A stretch of DNA of 64,000 nucleotides from Psychrobacter sp. PG1 (GCF_014897815.1 NZ_JABUZG010000038.1:1-64000); one strand, 5' to 3'. Counted from the stretch's first letter, positions 17,991 through 27,088 are shown. Made by a program: numbers and translations. Notes: a model not told the origin generated them from the sequence alone.

Positions 17991-18320
17991 TCATATCTCA
18001 GCAGGCTTGGACATATCGATATCTTTGCTAGATATTTGTTTATAAGTAATATCCAAAATCTCTTGGCACCATTCTGGCAAGTCGTCAGCGACTTCATACC
18101 ACATCCACGTACCGTCGCGAACACAGCTTAAAATACCGAGTTTCTTTAAATGGTTCAAATGACGCGATATCGTTGGCTGTGGTTGATCTAGTATTTCTAC
18201 CAACTCGCCAACACAGCGCGATTCTTTGTTAAATAGAATTTGAAATATTTTTAAGCGCGTCGGGTCAGATAAGACTTTAAATAACTCGATAGGTCGTATC
18301 GTAAAATTATTATCAGACAT
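17991..18320 (-). CDS. ArsR-family winged-helix transcriptional regulator
   Basis: A 109-residue regulator with the ArsR/SmtB fold: LFKVLSDPTRLKIFQILF, then the recognition helix region QPTISRHLNHLKKLGIL and the wing RDGTWMWYEV. The usual ELCVCDL metal box is replaced by RCVGEL, leaving a single cysteine there, so classical As/Cd binding through paired cysteines is unlikely. The start is the ATG at 18320 (MSDNNFTI). It lies between the sulfate importer and the iron-storage genes, divergent from bfd. The regulated gene is unknown. ArsR proteins often control the gene next to them, so bfd or itself is a candidate. Confidence 0.8.
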   Translation of the reverse strand: MSDNNFTIRPIELFKVLSDPTRLKIFQILFNKESRCVGELVEILDQPQPTISRHLNHLKKLGILSCVRDGTWMWYEVADDLPEWCQEILDITYKQISSKDIDMSKPAEI

Positions 18321-18549
18321 AGAACAATTCCAATTGGGCTTTGTTAATAGGGGTTCAATATAACAGCAGTTATCTACAAAATCGATTAAAAAATGGGCTA
18401 AATTACAGTTCGTCGTTAATTTACTACCTTTCATCATATTCGGTTACACGCACGCTTATATTCACTTACATCAATTAACTGCGTGCAATATAACTCTACT
18501 TTCATGACTGTACTTTTATACCAATAATATATCAAATGCTATTGCAAAT

Positions 18550-18568
18550 GATAATAGTTATCGTTATT
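18550..18568 (+). promoter_or_regulatory. Fur-box-like site upstream of bfd
   Basis: GATAATAGTTATCGTTATT matches 14 of 19 positions of the Fur consensus and lies about 130 bp before the bfd start. It fits iron-repressed transcription of bfd, as known in other bacteria. The match is by eye. Confidence 0.5.
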
Positions 18569-18698
18569 ATACATCAAGCCATAACAATGACTGTGAATAT
18601 CAAATAAAACACTGTATTCATCATTTTTATCATCAATGCACTAAATTTATGAGCAATAAAAGCAGTTACCGAATAGCGGTATTCAGAGGAGCCAGACC

Positions 18699-18890
18699 AT
18701 GTACGTATGCATCTGTAATGACGTAAAAGAAAAGCAAATCAAAGCAGCCATTGCTTCAGGTATCGATACCCTTGACGGTCTAAAAGATACCCTAGATGTT
18801 GCTACTTGCTGTGGCTGCTGCGAACCGATGGTTAACGATTACCTAGATGAGCATCATGCTAGACTCGATGTCTTGGCTTACGCTGTTTAA
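18699..18890 (+). CDS. bfd: Bacterioferritin-associated ferredoxin
   Basis: A 63-residue [2Fe-2S] protein that binds bacterioferritin and delivers electrons to reduce and release stored iron. Cysteines C4 and C6 (CIC) and the CCGCC cluster at 37-41 give the Bfd ligand pattern. The length is normal for the family. GAGGAG about 8 bp upstream of the ATG is a good ribosome binding site. A Fur-like site lies upstream, and two bacterioferritin genes follow downstream after a 436-bp gap, so the release and storage functions are neighbours but probably separately transcribed. Confidence 0.92.
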   Translation: MYVCICNDVKEKQIKAAIASGIDTLDGLKDTLDVATCCGCCEPMVNDYLDEHHARLDVLAYAV

Positions 18891-19326
18891 ACGTTATCAA
18901 ACCAGAGATTTACTACCCAGCTGTTCATCACCTCATTACACAAATATAACTAGTACGCCTCGATACCACATACATTCAATATTCCGCACTTATCCTTTGG
19001 TCATTATACATAAAGGGTAAGTTGCGAGCGTCCGTATAACTTTACTCATACACCTACTACAATGATATTGAGCATCATTAGCAGCCATTGTTGCGATAAA
19101 CCAGTGATTACTAAAGCTAGCTAATTATGATTCTCAATTAGCATCTTATTCTTAGTTCATAACATTACAAGCTGTATAGCGCCTATATGCTACTATATCT
19201 GTCTCACGTTGTAAGACGTTTTGTTGATTTTGATCTTTACTGATCAGTTTACCAATAGTACTATCCTTATATGGGTAATTATGAATGTATGGTGATCTGT
19301 AAAATATAAATAGGGGAGTATAGGTT
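18891..19326. promoter_or_regulatory. Intergenic region between bfd and the bacterioferritin genes
   Basis: 436 bp without a gene. A dyad GCTAATT-N9-AATTAGC sits at 19120-19142, overlapping an AT-rich, weakly Fur-like sequence about 190 bp before the first bacterioferritin gene. This could be an operator for iron-dependent control, but the match is weak. Confidence 0.3.
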
Positions 19327-19815
19327 ATGATAGGTAGCCCAAAAGTCATTGATTATTTGAATTTTTTGTTAGGCGGTGAGATTGCTGCCCGTGACCAGTA
19401 TTTTATTCACTCAGAAATGTATGCTGAGTGGCATTATGGCAAATTGTACGACCGTATCCATCATGAGATGGCAGATGAGACGTTACATGCCCAAGCTATT
19501 ATTCGCCGTATCCTAATGCTGAGTGGCACGCCGAAAATGACGGTCAATGCCATCAATATCGGTGCGACAGTTCCTGAAATGCTGCAACTTGACCTTGAGC
19601 TAGAGTATCAAGTACAACAGCACTTAAAAGACGGTATTGCTCTCTGTGAAGCAGAGCGCGATTATGTCACGCGTGAGATGTTGGTAGAACAACTAAAAGA
19701 CACTGAAGAAGATCATGCGCATTGGCTTGAGCAACAGTTGCGCTTAATTGAGATGATCAGTCTGCCCAATTATCTACAAAGCCAAATGGCTGAAGTCACT
19801 CCCAATCTTGTTTAA
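19327..19815 (+). CDS. Bacterioferritin subunit with ferroxidase site, no heme Met
   Basis: A 162-residue four-helix bundle bacterioferritin subunit for iron storage in 24-mer shells. By alignment from memory with E. coli Bfr, the di-iron ligands E18, E51, H54, E94 and the C-terminal E-x-x-H pair are all present. The heme-ligating methionine at position 52 is threonine (ADETLH). This subunit should therefore oxidise iron but not bind heme between like subunits. GGGGAG about 11 bp before the ATG is the ribosome binding site. It lies 67 bp before the second subunit gene and is likely co-transcribed with it. Confidence 0.9.
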   Translation: MIGSPKVIDYLNFLLGGEIAARDQYFIHSEMYAEWHYGKLYDRIHHEMADETLHAQAIIRRILMLSGTPKMTVNAINIGATVPEMLQLDLELEYQVQQHLKDGIALCEAERDYVTREMLVEQLKDTEEDHAHWLEQQLRLIEMISLPNYLQSQMAEVTPNLV

Positions 19816-19882
19816 TGTCACGAAGATATGAACAATAACCATAGTATTTAGCATAAATAACGGCATGAAAGGGAGAGAGATA

Positions 19883-20362
19883 ATGAAAGGGGATAAAGAG
19901 GTTATTCGCGCTTTAAATAAAGTGCTCGGACAGTCATTGATTGCCATCAACCAGTACTTTTTACATGCGCGCATTGCGCGCCATTGGGGATTAGAAGCCC
20001 TCAATGAGAGTTTCTATAAACAATCCATCGCTGAGATGAAATGGTCTGATGAGCTGATTGCCCGGATTTTATTGCTAGGCGGTTTACCAAACTTGCAAGA
20101 TTACGGCAAGATGTTCATCGGTGAAGATGTGCCAGAGATTATCGAATGCAACTTGCGCCTAGAAAAACAAAAATTCGAGATCATTACCGATGCCATTACT
20201 CTATGTGAAACAAAGTCTGACTATGTGTCACGCCAGCTATTGGTGACGCTAAAAGATGGTAATGAAGAGTATCAAGACTGGTTAGAGACTCAAGAAGACT
20301 TGATCGAAAGCATTGGGGTTGAGCGCTATATCCAATCACAAATGGATGATGACGCGCCTTAA
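19883..20362 (+). CDS. Bacterioferritin subunit with heme Met, ferroxidase site lost
   Basis: A 159-residue bacterioferritin subunit. It keeps Met52 (AEMKW), the axial heme ligand, but several di-iron ligands are changed: E18 to S, H54 to W, and the C-terminal E-x-x-H pair to N-x-x-Y. It is complementary to the upstream subunit, so the two probably co-assemble into a mixed shell. Paired bacterioferritin subunits are known from Neisseria. I chose the ATG at 19883 (MKGDKEVI), which matches the family N terminus and has GGGAGAGA upstream; an ATG at 19865 would add six residues. Confidence 0.9.
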   Translation: MKGDKEVIRALNKVLGQSLIAINQYFLHARIARHWGLEALNESFYKQSIAEMKWSDELIARILLLGGLPNLQDYGKMFIGEDVPEIIECNLRLEKQKFEIITDAITLCETKSDYVSRQLLVTLKDGNEEYQDWLETQEDLIESIGVERYIQSQMDDDAP

Positions 20363-20399
20363 TGGTTCATTGTTGATGCAATGAGCCGTAATATGCTCT

Positions 20400-20451
20400 A
20401 AAAATGCCAGCGTGTCTTGTGGTTTATAATCACTCACATGCTGGCATTTTT
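20400..20451 (+). terminator. Terminator after the bacterioferritin pair
   Basis: AAAAATGCCAGCGTG pairs with CATGCTGGCATTTTT (one mismatch or bulge) around a 22-nt loop, ending in T5. It lies 38 bp past the second bacterioferritin stop. Confidence 0.7.
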
Positions 20452-20553
20452 ATGTCTCATATTTGACAACGCGTGCTATCTGCACTGCTGACAAAATCAA
20501 CGCTTAATCAATATTTTTTCAAACTCTTTATTCAACATCTAAATATCAGCGGC

Positions 20554-21930
20554 TCAGTATAAGCCGCGCCCATCTTCGGGCTTAAGTCGTAAGAAGTACA
20601 GCCCCGAGAGAATGGTTAAGATCCCAAGTATCCAATAGGTGGTTTGAAACGCTGTCAGCGTATCCATTTGTAGGCGTTCACGTAACAGCGTCAGTACCGC
20701 TGCCCCAAAAGCAATACCGAAACTAATCGCTAACTGCTGATTGACCGCCATCAAGCTATTGCCACTACTGGTTTGAGCGCCTTCTAAATCACCGATCGTA
20801 ATCGTATTCATCGCGCTGAATTGCATAGAATTACAAGCGCCCATTATGGTCAAAATAGGGATAAACCATAACCACTGTGAGGCATCGGTAAACTGTGCCA
20901 ACACAATGATGAGCGTGCCCATCAGAAACGTGTTGAAGACCAGCACTTTGCGATAAGTATGACGCTGAATAATTTTACTGACCCAGGGTTTAATCCCGAT
21001 AGCACCGACCGCGATGGGCGCGAGGAGCCAACCTGCCTGCGAAGGTGAGTATTCAAACACCACTTGCAGCAACAGCGGCAGCAAAAACGGTACGGCGCTA
21101 ATACCTAAGCGCGTGAATAGGTTACCAGTGATGCCAATACGAAAGGTGCGAATGTCAAACAAACTCAAGGGGAACAACGGTGCTTGACGACGCTTGGCGT
21201 GCCAGATATAAGCGCCTATCAATAAACTGGCCACCAAACTCAGCAGCAACCCATAAAATCCTCGACCAGTCTGTGAGCCGAACTCTACAGCAAGCGTAAA
21301 CCCACAAGCCGCTGCCGCAAACAATAAAAATCCTGTCCAATCAAGCCGCTTGGTATCCTCAAATAGTGCGGGAACCAGTTTTTTACCCATGATAAAACCA
21401 AAAATGCCCATCGGTATATTGATCAAAAATATCCAATGCCAACTGGTATATTGTACGATATAGCCACCTAAGACAGGCCCTACTAGTGGTGCTACCAAAG
21501 CAGGAATCACCGCAAAATTCATGACGGTCAGCAGCTTATTGCGTGGGTAGGATTTGACCAAAATTAAGCGAGCCACAGGCGTCATCATCGCCCCGCCAAT
21601 ACCTTGTATAACCCGTGAACCAATCAAAAAATCCAACGTTGGTGACGCAGCACATAGCAGTGAGCCAATACAAAAGATAATAATCGCTGCCAAAAATACT
21701 CGGCGCGTGCCGTATTTATCCGCCAAAAAACCACTGATGGGAATAAATATGGCCAAAGTTAGCGCATAACTGATCACCGCCCACTGCATTTTTAATGGAG
21801 ACTCACCCAGCGCCTGTGCCATCTGCGGTAATGAGGTATTTAATATAGTGGCATCCAAAATTTGCATAAATAGCGCCACCGCTAGCACATAGGGCAAGTA
21901 TTTATCTTGTGTCGGGGTTAGCGTTACCAT
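20554..21930 (-). CDS. MFS multidrug exporter of the DHA2 (14-TM) family
   Basis: A 458-residue inner-membrane proton-coupled exporter resembling MdtD/EmrB. Visible motifs are LDATILNTSLPQMA in helix 1, GFLADKYGTRRVF (motif A) after helix 2, and GPVLGGYIVQYTSWHWIFLINIP (motif C with the DHA family tail). The start is the ATG at 21930. It stands alone with no periplasmic adaptor gene beside it, which fits MdtD-like proteins that work without a tripartite partner. The substrate cannot be read. Confidence 0.85.
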   Translation of the reverse strand: MVTLTPTQDKYLPYVLAVALFMQILDATILNTSLPQMAQALGESPLKMQWAVISYALTLAIFIPISGFLADKYGTRRVFLAAIIIFCIGSLLCAASPTLDFLIGSRVIQGIGGAMMTPVARLILVKSYPRNKLLTVMNFAVIPALVAPLVGPVLGGYIVQYTSWHWIFLINIPMGIFGFIMGKKLVPALFEDTKRLDWTGFLLFAAAACGFTLAVEFGSQTGRGFYGLLLSLVASLLIGAYIWHAKRRQAPLFPLSLFDIRTFRIGITGNLFTRLGISAVPFLLPLLLQVVFEYSPSQAGWLLAPIAVGAIGIKPWVSKIIQRHTYRKVLVFNTFLMGTLIIVLAQFTDASQWLWFIPILTIMGACNSMQFSAMNTITIGDLEGAQTSSGNSLMAVNQQLAISFGIAFGAAVLTLLRERLQMDTLTAFQTTYWILGILTILSGLYFLRLKPEDGRGLY

Positions 21931-22285
21931 GTAAATCTCATTAGATATCCCATCATAAAATGAACAAAATAGTCTATTGACGACTAATTCGCTATACCAA
22001 CCGAGTAGTATAAGAAAGACTCAATCATAATAAAAGGGAATCAAAGTAACGGCTGGCGGTTGAGGTTATAAAATTCTGTGTTTAGAGGTAATAATATTAA
22101 TACTGCTTACAAGAGAGGACTTTAATATCAGGGTTGGTTATCGTTATAGTAAACCCTCGCTAACGACTTAAGCCAATAAATAAGCAGTATAGTCAATCTC
22201 ATATGATTGAGATGAGATTGACTATACTACCGACGATACAACTAGAAGCATCAACAATACGATAAAGATAAACTGAGGATATATT
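21931..22285. promoter_or_regulatory. Divergent region between MFS exporter and yghU
   Basis: 355 bp between divergent genes. It contains the perfect 17-bp inverted repeat at 22186-22228 just before yghU. No gene is seen. Promoters for both genes must lie here. Confidence 0.35.
22186..22228. repeat. Perfect 17-bp inverted repeat upstream of yghU
   Basis: AGTATAGTCAATCTCAT at 22186-22202 is exactly inverted at 22212-22228, with a 9-nt loop. There is no T-run, and it sits about 60 bp before the yghU start. Part of the same sequence (TTGACTATAT or CTGACTATAT after GAGAT) recurs near 23471 and 56131, suggesting a dispersed repeat rather than a terminator. Confidence 0.6.
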
Positions 22286-23140
22286 ATGAGTCAGGAAAAT
22301 AACAAAGCTTGCAATCATACCGATGGGCAAAACGATAAATATGTACCGCCAAAGGTTTGGACGCAGGACAAAGAAAACGGTGGTAAGTTTGCCAGTATCA
22401 ATCGTCCAACAGCGGGTGCTCGCTATGAGAAAGCGCTGCCAGTAGGCGATGCGCCATTACAGCTGTACTCGTTGAATACGCCAAATGGCGTCAAGGTTAA
22501 TATACTGTTAGAAGAGCTTGCCGAAATTGGTGTCAAAGGTGCTGAATATGATGCCTATAAAATTGATATCTCTCAAGGAGAGCAGTTTGGTTCTGGCTTT
22601 GTAGCCATAAACCCTAACTCAAAAATTCCAGCCTTGGTTGATCATTCTGCTGATGTAGCTGGCGAGCCGATAGCGCTCTTTGAGTCTGGTGCTATCTTGA
22701 TGTATCTGGCAGAAAAATTTGACCAATTTATGCCTTTGTCACTTGGCAAAGCACGGGCAGAGTGTTTGTCTTGGGTCATGTGGCAGATGGGCAGTGCGCC
22801 GTTCTTAGGTGGCGGCTTCGGACATTTTTATGCTTATGCGCCTGAACCGCTAGAGTACCCGATCAACCGCTATACCATGGAAACCAAACGCCAGCTCGAT
22901 GTGTTGGATACCCATCTAAAAGACAGCACTTATATGTGTGGCAACAACGAAGTCGATTATAATATTGCGGATATGATTATTTGGGCATGGTATGGACAAT
23001 TGGTGCTTGGAAAGCTTTATGACGCTGCCGAGTTCCTGCAAGTTGATGACTACAAGCATGTGAAACGTTGGGCACAGGCAATTGCTGAACGTCCAGCTGT
23101 TAAGCGTGCTGTAGACTTATCATTGAAGCCTATTGACTAA
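22286..23140 (+). CDS. yghU: YghU-type glutathione S-transferase (disulfide-bond oxidoreductase)
   Basis: A cytoplasmic glutathione-dependent disulfide-bond reductase of the Nu class. The 284-residue protein has the long N-terminal extension typical of YghU (KYVPPKVW, FASINRPTAG), then the thioredoxin-like domain with LYSLNTPNGVKVNILLEEL, cis-Pro NPNSKIPALVDH and ESGAILMYLAEKF. The helical C-terminal domain follows with MGSAPFLGGGFGHFYAYAP. GAGGATAT precedes the ATG. It is monocistronic and ends at the 23176-23214 terminator. Its role is probably oxidative-stress defence. Confidence 0.93.
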   Translation: MSQENNKACNHTDGQNDKYVPPKVWTQDKENGGKFASINRPTAGARYEKALPVGDAPLQLYSLNTPNGVKVNILLEELAEIGVKGAEYDAYKIDISQGEQFGSGFVAINPNSKIPALVDHSADVAGEPIALFESGAILMYLAEKFDQFMPLSLGKARAECLSWVMWQMGSAPFLGGGFGHFYAYAPEPLEYPINRYTMETKRQLDVLDTHLKDSTYMCGNNEVDYNIADMIIWAWYGQLVLGKLYDAAEFLQVDDYKHVKRWAQAIAERPAVKRAVDLSLKPID

Positions 23141-23175
23141 AGCAACCGATAGCAGATACCTCTATAAAAATAACC

Positions 23176-23214
23176 AGGCTGATAGGCGATGTGCTTATCA
23201 GCCTTGATTTTTTT
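23176..23214 (+). terminator. Terminator after yghU
   Basis: AGGCTGATA pairs with TATCAGCCT across an 11-nt loop, followed by a T-rich tail to 23214, 36 bp past the yghU stop. Confidence 0.75.
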
Positions 23215-23684
23215 AGCCATCTTGCTATTCTGTATTCATATATAGTTATATTTAAATAGATATACACTCACCTGTTTACACAATGGTACATTAGTACAAC
23301 AGATAGAAACATCAGTGCGTTAAGATAGCAGATATTACCTTAATCAGCAGGGATTTACACTGCTGCTTTAATCGATTTAACATCGTTTGGATACCAGTAA
23401 GGCGAGTGATAGTGCTACCCAAAGTAGGCTGAGTGAGTCTGCCAGCGTATCCGATTGAATTGAGATGTGGTTGACTATATTGATGGATAACGATTATGAA
23501 GAATGATAACCGTAAACGGATCAACTTCTCACTACAGGCAATGACTAACGGTTTAAAAGTTGCCAATACGACACTCAGCGCCATTCAGAACTGTCAACAG
23601 ATAGACGCTGATCAACATTCAATATTGCAAGACAAACCCGACTTAACCACGCATCCTAAAAAAATAAAAAAGATACTCTTGTTA
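23215..23684. other. Intergenic stretch with a partial dispersed repeat
   Basis: About 470 bp before the preferred start of the DUF1176 gene. It holds a partial copy of the repeat seen at 22186 (GAGATGTGGTTGACTATATT around 23462-23481). The DUF1176 frame is open from 23496 on, so part of this may be translated if an upstream start is used. Nothing else is recognised. Confidence 0.3.
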
Positions 23685-24767
23685 ATGATAAAAAATAAAA
23701 TACGATTACCTATGTTTGCTGCTATCAGCGCAGCTTTATTTAGCACAGTGACTATGGCCAGCAATGGCGTTGAATTTACCAATCAAGACTGGCAAGTAGT
23801 CTGTGATAATACCCGTACATGCCGGCTGGCAGGCTATCAAGCAGAAAATAATAGTGAATTCCCTATATCGGTATTGCTCATACGCCGCGCAGGCGCAAAT
23901 GCGGGTGTGGATGGCAAAGTAAAGCTTGGCGGTGCTAAAGAAAGTTCGTCTAAAGCCTTGATGCAACTTGGCAATCGTCATCGTATATCATTGTTTATCA
24001 ATGGTAGAGACTATGGTGAGACCAAGCCTTTTTCAGCAGCAGCAGGAAATGCCGAGCTGACCCCAACACAAGTGACAGCGCTACTAGAGGCACTGACTAA
24101 ATCAAGCAAAATTGAGCTGGTGCTACGTAACTCGCGCTGGCAGCTCTCTGATAAAGGTGCTAGTGCTGTCATGCTAAAAGCAGACGAAGCCCAAGGTCGA
24201 GTAGGGACATCATCTGCCTTTATCAATACTGATAGTGCCGCCAAACCAAATAGCACTGTATTGCCACCCAAGTCCGCACCAAAACTGCGCTTCGTAACGC
24301 CTAATCCGAAAGCCATCTCTAGCGACAATAAAAAGTTTGTCATGAAATCGTCGCAGCTAGCGGCGCTGATGAAAGGCACCATGAAAGATGCAGATAGTGA
24401 CTGTCCCAATCTATCAGATAAATCACCATGGCGTGTGAGTCGACTAAATGGCTCACAATTATTAGCACAACACGATTGCTGGACGGGTGCGTATAATGCA
24501 GGTGCAGGCATGTGGGTCATTAATGACAGTAAGCCTTATAAGCCAATCTTGGTAACCACCAACGCCACTGGCTACGATAAGGGCAAAATCACTTCCATAC
24601 AAAGAGGTCGCGGCATCGGTGACTGCTTAAGCAAGACGGATTGGATATGGACAGGCAAAGCGTTTGAGAAAAGTCATGAAAGCACTACAGGGCTTTGTCG
24701 CATGATTGAAGCGGGCGGTGCTTGGCAGCTGCCAACCTATGTCACTGAAGTTAATATGGTGCGTTAG
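23685..24767 (+). CDS. DUF1176 domain exported protein
   Basis: A periplasmic protein of about 360 residues. From the ATG at 23685 there is a signal peptide (MIKNKIRLPM, hydrophobic core, TMAS). The mature N terminus has the DUF1176 hallmark: an aromatic, DWQVVCDNTRTCRLAGYQ, with the paired cysteines. Further conserved cysteines occur at SDCPN, HDCW, GDCLS and GLCR, suggesting disulfide-stabilised repeats. Function unknown. The frame is open upstream to 23496, which would give a 63-residue N-terminal extension with no signal character; I prefer the later start though its ribosome binding site is weak. Confidence 0.75.
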   Translation: MIKNKIRLPMFAAISAALFSTVTMASNGVEFTNQDWQVVCDNTRTCRLAGYQAENNSEFPISVLLIRRAGANAGVDGKVKLGGAKESSSKALMQLGNRHRISLFINGRDYGETKPFSAAAGNAELTPTQVTALLEALTKSSKIELVLRNSRWQLSDKGASAVMLKADEAQGRVGTSSAFINTDSAAKPNSTVLPPKSAPKLRFVTPNPKAISSDNKKFVMKSSQLAALMKGTMKDADSDCPNLSDKSPWRVSRLNGSQLLAQHDCWTGAYNAGAGMWVINDSKPYKPILVTTNATGYDKGKITSIQRGRGIGDCLSKTDWIWTGKAFEKSHESTTGLCRMIEAGGAWQLPTYVTEVNMVR

Positions 24768-25328
24768 CCGCATTGCCAAGCTTATTGAATGCGCATATTT
24801 ATAAGCAAATTTGCTTTATTTACCTATAATTTGAATAAATAGCTACATATAATATTTTATTGTGCTATACTGCGTCGCCACGTTAGCTTAGGCTTTCGTG
24901 AATTATGAGATTGATAACATCGCCTGCGATTTTGGGTCTAGGATGACCATAAGTAATTGTTGCCGATGATTTTGTGTACTTAAATAACCTGTCATGAAAA
25001 TAGCAGTTATTTTTGACTCATATCTTATCTACCGAACCATAAATATGGTTTAAATTGGTTGTTATTCGCGATTATCTGCTTTGGACAAAGCATCAATAAT
25101 ACGCTTATATCAAACAAGGATGAGACACTCGGCACTACCACCAAAATACGTCAGACAGCACGAACGCATTTATTGTAGAGGCTCTAAGCTTTATTGGCTT
25201 GGCTTCTGATTATCGACACTTACATGTGGTCCGATAATTCTTTAATAAAGGCAGCGTGGTGAACGGTTATCAGTGGTATGCATCAAGCTTGCTGAATTTA
25301 CAGCAACTTATACTTACCAAGGATTCTC
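24768..25328 (+). promoter_or_regulatory. Long leader region of the DEAD-box helicase gene
   Basis: About 560 bp with no gene. A TATAAT at 24848-24853 and an extended TGTGCTATACT ending at 24871 are possible -10 elements, which would give an untranslated leader of roughly 450 nt. Long 5' leaders are a known feature of cold-induced mRNAs, including helicase genes. AAGGATTCTC lies just before the start codon. A palindrome AAGCAAATTTGCTT at 24803-24816 may end the upstream gene. Confidence 0.4.
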
Positions 25329-26996
25329 ATGACTGATATTTTATCTGCAATCGCCGCTGAAAACGGCATCATCGAAAACACTGACACTCCAAATACTGAT
25401 ACTAATAATCAAGCGGCTACTACTGACGCTGTTGACGAAAACCAAGTTACTTTTACTGATCTTGGCATCGCTAAGCCTATTCTAACTGCACTTGATCGCA
25501 GTGGTTATACCAACCCAACGCCTATCCAAGCACAAGCGATTCCTTTTGCTCTAGCAGGTCGTGACCTTTTGTTGTCAGCGCAAACGGGTAGTGGTAAAAC
25601 TGCGGCATTCGTTATCCCAGTACTTGACCGTCTGAGCCGTGCTACTAGCTTTGACAAACTAACCAAAGCACTTATCCTAACGCCAACGCGTGAGCTTGCT
25701 CAGCAAGTACATGATAGCGTACGTACATACTCTAAAGACATGCGCGGTTTGTTCTGTGTGCCACTAGTTGGCGGCGCACCATACAATGGTCAGATCACTG
25801 CTCTGAAAAAAGGCGTTCAAGTTATCGTTGCGACCCCTGGTCGTCTACTTGACCATATCAATGCAGGCCGCGTTGACTTGTCAAACCTAGAAGTATTGGT
25901 ACTTGACGAAGCTGACCGCATGCTAGACATGGGTTTTGCTGATGACATCAGTGACATCTTGCGTGCTGCTCCTACTGATCGTCAAACCATCATGTGTTCA
26001 GCAACTTGGGATGGCCCAGTAGGTAAAATTGCTGCCAGCTTCACTAAGAACCCTGAGCGCGTATCTATCAAAGTAGAATCTGCACACATCGAAGAAAAAG
26101 TGTACTACTGTGATGATTTCGAACATAAGAACCGTTTACTTGACAAAATCGTTTGCCAGCAAGATATGGAACAGATCATTATCTTTGCTGCTACCAAACG
26201 TAGCACTGAAAAACTGGCCAAACAGCTACAAGAAGCCGGTCATAAAGCCAGCTTCCTACATGGTGATTTGCCGCAAAGCAAGCGTAACCGTATCGTTCAA
26301 GACTTGCGTAATGGTAAAGTTAAAATCCTAGTAGCGACTGACGTTGCGGCTCGTGGTCTAGATATTCCAGCTATCTCGCACGTTATTAACTATGATCTTC
26401 CACGTCAGACTGAAGATTACGTCCATCGTATCGGTCGTTGTGGTCGTGCTGGTCGTACTGGTGTGGCTATCAGCCTATGTAGCATGGATGATCGTCCACA
26501 GCTAAACGCTATTAACCGTTATTTAGATCGCAAAATGGAAGTATGCATCATCGAAGGTATGGAACCTAAGAAGACTTACGTACCTAGCGAAAACAAAGGT
26601 AATGGTCGTGGCCGTGGTCGTGGTCGCTCTAACGGCGGTGGTAATGGTCAAGGCCGTGGTCGCTCAAGCGGTGGCTATCAAGGCAATCCTGCTAACGCTC
26701 GTGGTCGCTCAAGTGACAGTAGCGCTGCAACTGGTCAACGTGCTAGCAATGACAGCGGTTATCAAGGTAAGCCACGTGACACGTCAGGCAAACCAAATGA
26801 GCGTTCAGGTGGCAAGCCTTATCAAGGTAAGCGCACTGGTGGTCCAAGTCGTGGCGATAGCACTGGCGTTCCACGTGGTGAGCGTGCTGCAACTGGTCGT
26901 GGTCGTCCAAGTGGCAGCCAAGGTCGTCCAGCTGGTCGTTCTGACAGCCGTGGCCAAGGTCGTCCAAACGGCGGCAACCGTGGTAACAACTCGTAA
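25329..26996 (+). CDS. DEAD-box ATP-dependent RNA helicase with Arg/Gly-rich tail
   Basis: A 555-residue RNA helicase for mRNA or rRNA remodelling. All core motifs are visible: Q motif PTPIQAQAIP, motif I AQTGSGKT at 84-91, motif II DEAD at 193-196, motif III SATW (SAT followed by W), and motif VI HRIGRCGRAGRTG. Residues from about 415 to the end are a low-complexity tail with many GRGRG, RSSGG and YQGKPR units, expected to bind RNA non-specifically and possibly drive condensation. Unusually, the N terminus has a 40-residue Asp/Thr/Asn-rich segment. It is monocistronic with a long leader and a strong terminator. Which E. coli helicase it corresponds to (RhlB, RhlE, DeaD) cannot be fixed by eye. 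Confidence 0.9.
   Translation: MTDILSAIAAENGIIENTDTPNTDTNNQAATTDAVDENQVTFTDLGIAKPILTALDRSGYTNPTPIQAQAIPFALAGRDLLLSAQTGSGKTAAFVIPVLDRLSRATSFDKLTKALILTPTRELAQQVHDSVRTYSKDMRGLFCVPLVGGAPYNGQITALKKGVQVIVATPGRLLDHINAGRVDLSNLEVLVLDEADRMLDMGFADDISDILRAAPTDRQTIMCSATWDGPVGKIAASFTKNPERVSIKVESAHIEEKVYYCDDFEHKNRLLDKIVCQQDMEQIIIFAATKRSTEKLAKQLQEAGHKASFLHGDLPQSKRNRIVQDLRNGKVKILVATDVAARGLDIPAISHVINYDLPRQTEDYVHRIGRCGRAGRTGVAISLCSMDDRPQLNAINRYLDRKMEVCIIEGMEPKKTYVPSENKGNGRGRGRGRSNGGGNGQGRGRSSGGYQGNPANARGRSSDSSAATGQRASNDSGYQGKPRDTSGKPNERSGGKPYQGKRTGGPSRGDSTGVPRGERAATGRGRPSGSQGRPAGRSDSRGQGRPNGGNRGNNS
26590..26995 (+). repeat. Internal coding repeats of the helicase tail
   Basis: The DNA encoding the Arg/Gly-rich tail is itself repetitive, with many GGTCGTGG, GGTCGCTC and CAAGGTAA units. 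Such arrays can expand or shrink by slippage, so tail length may vary among strains. The long open frames in other phases here are by-products of the repeat. Confidence 0.6.
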
Positions 26997-27052
26997 TACG
27001 GTTATATTTGGCGATTAAAATTATTGATTCATTAATCGTCTAAAGATAGCAC

Positions 27053-27088
27053 TAAAAAAGCCAGATACTTGTTATCTGGCTTTTTTTG
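27053..27088 (+). terminator. Terminator after the helicase gene
   Basis: AAAAAGCCAGATA pairs with TATCTGGCTTTTT, followed by more T, about 57 bp past the helicase stop. Confidence 0.85.

Noticed and set aside
26602..27018. 138-codon frame rich in Val/Ala inside the helicase tail
   Set aside because: It is a by-product of the GGTCGTGG-type repeats read in another phase.
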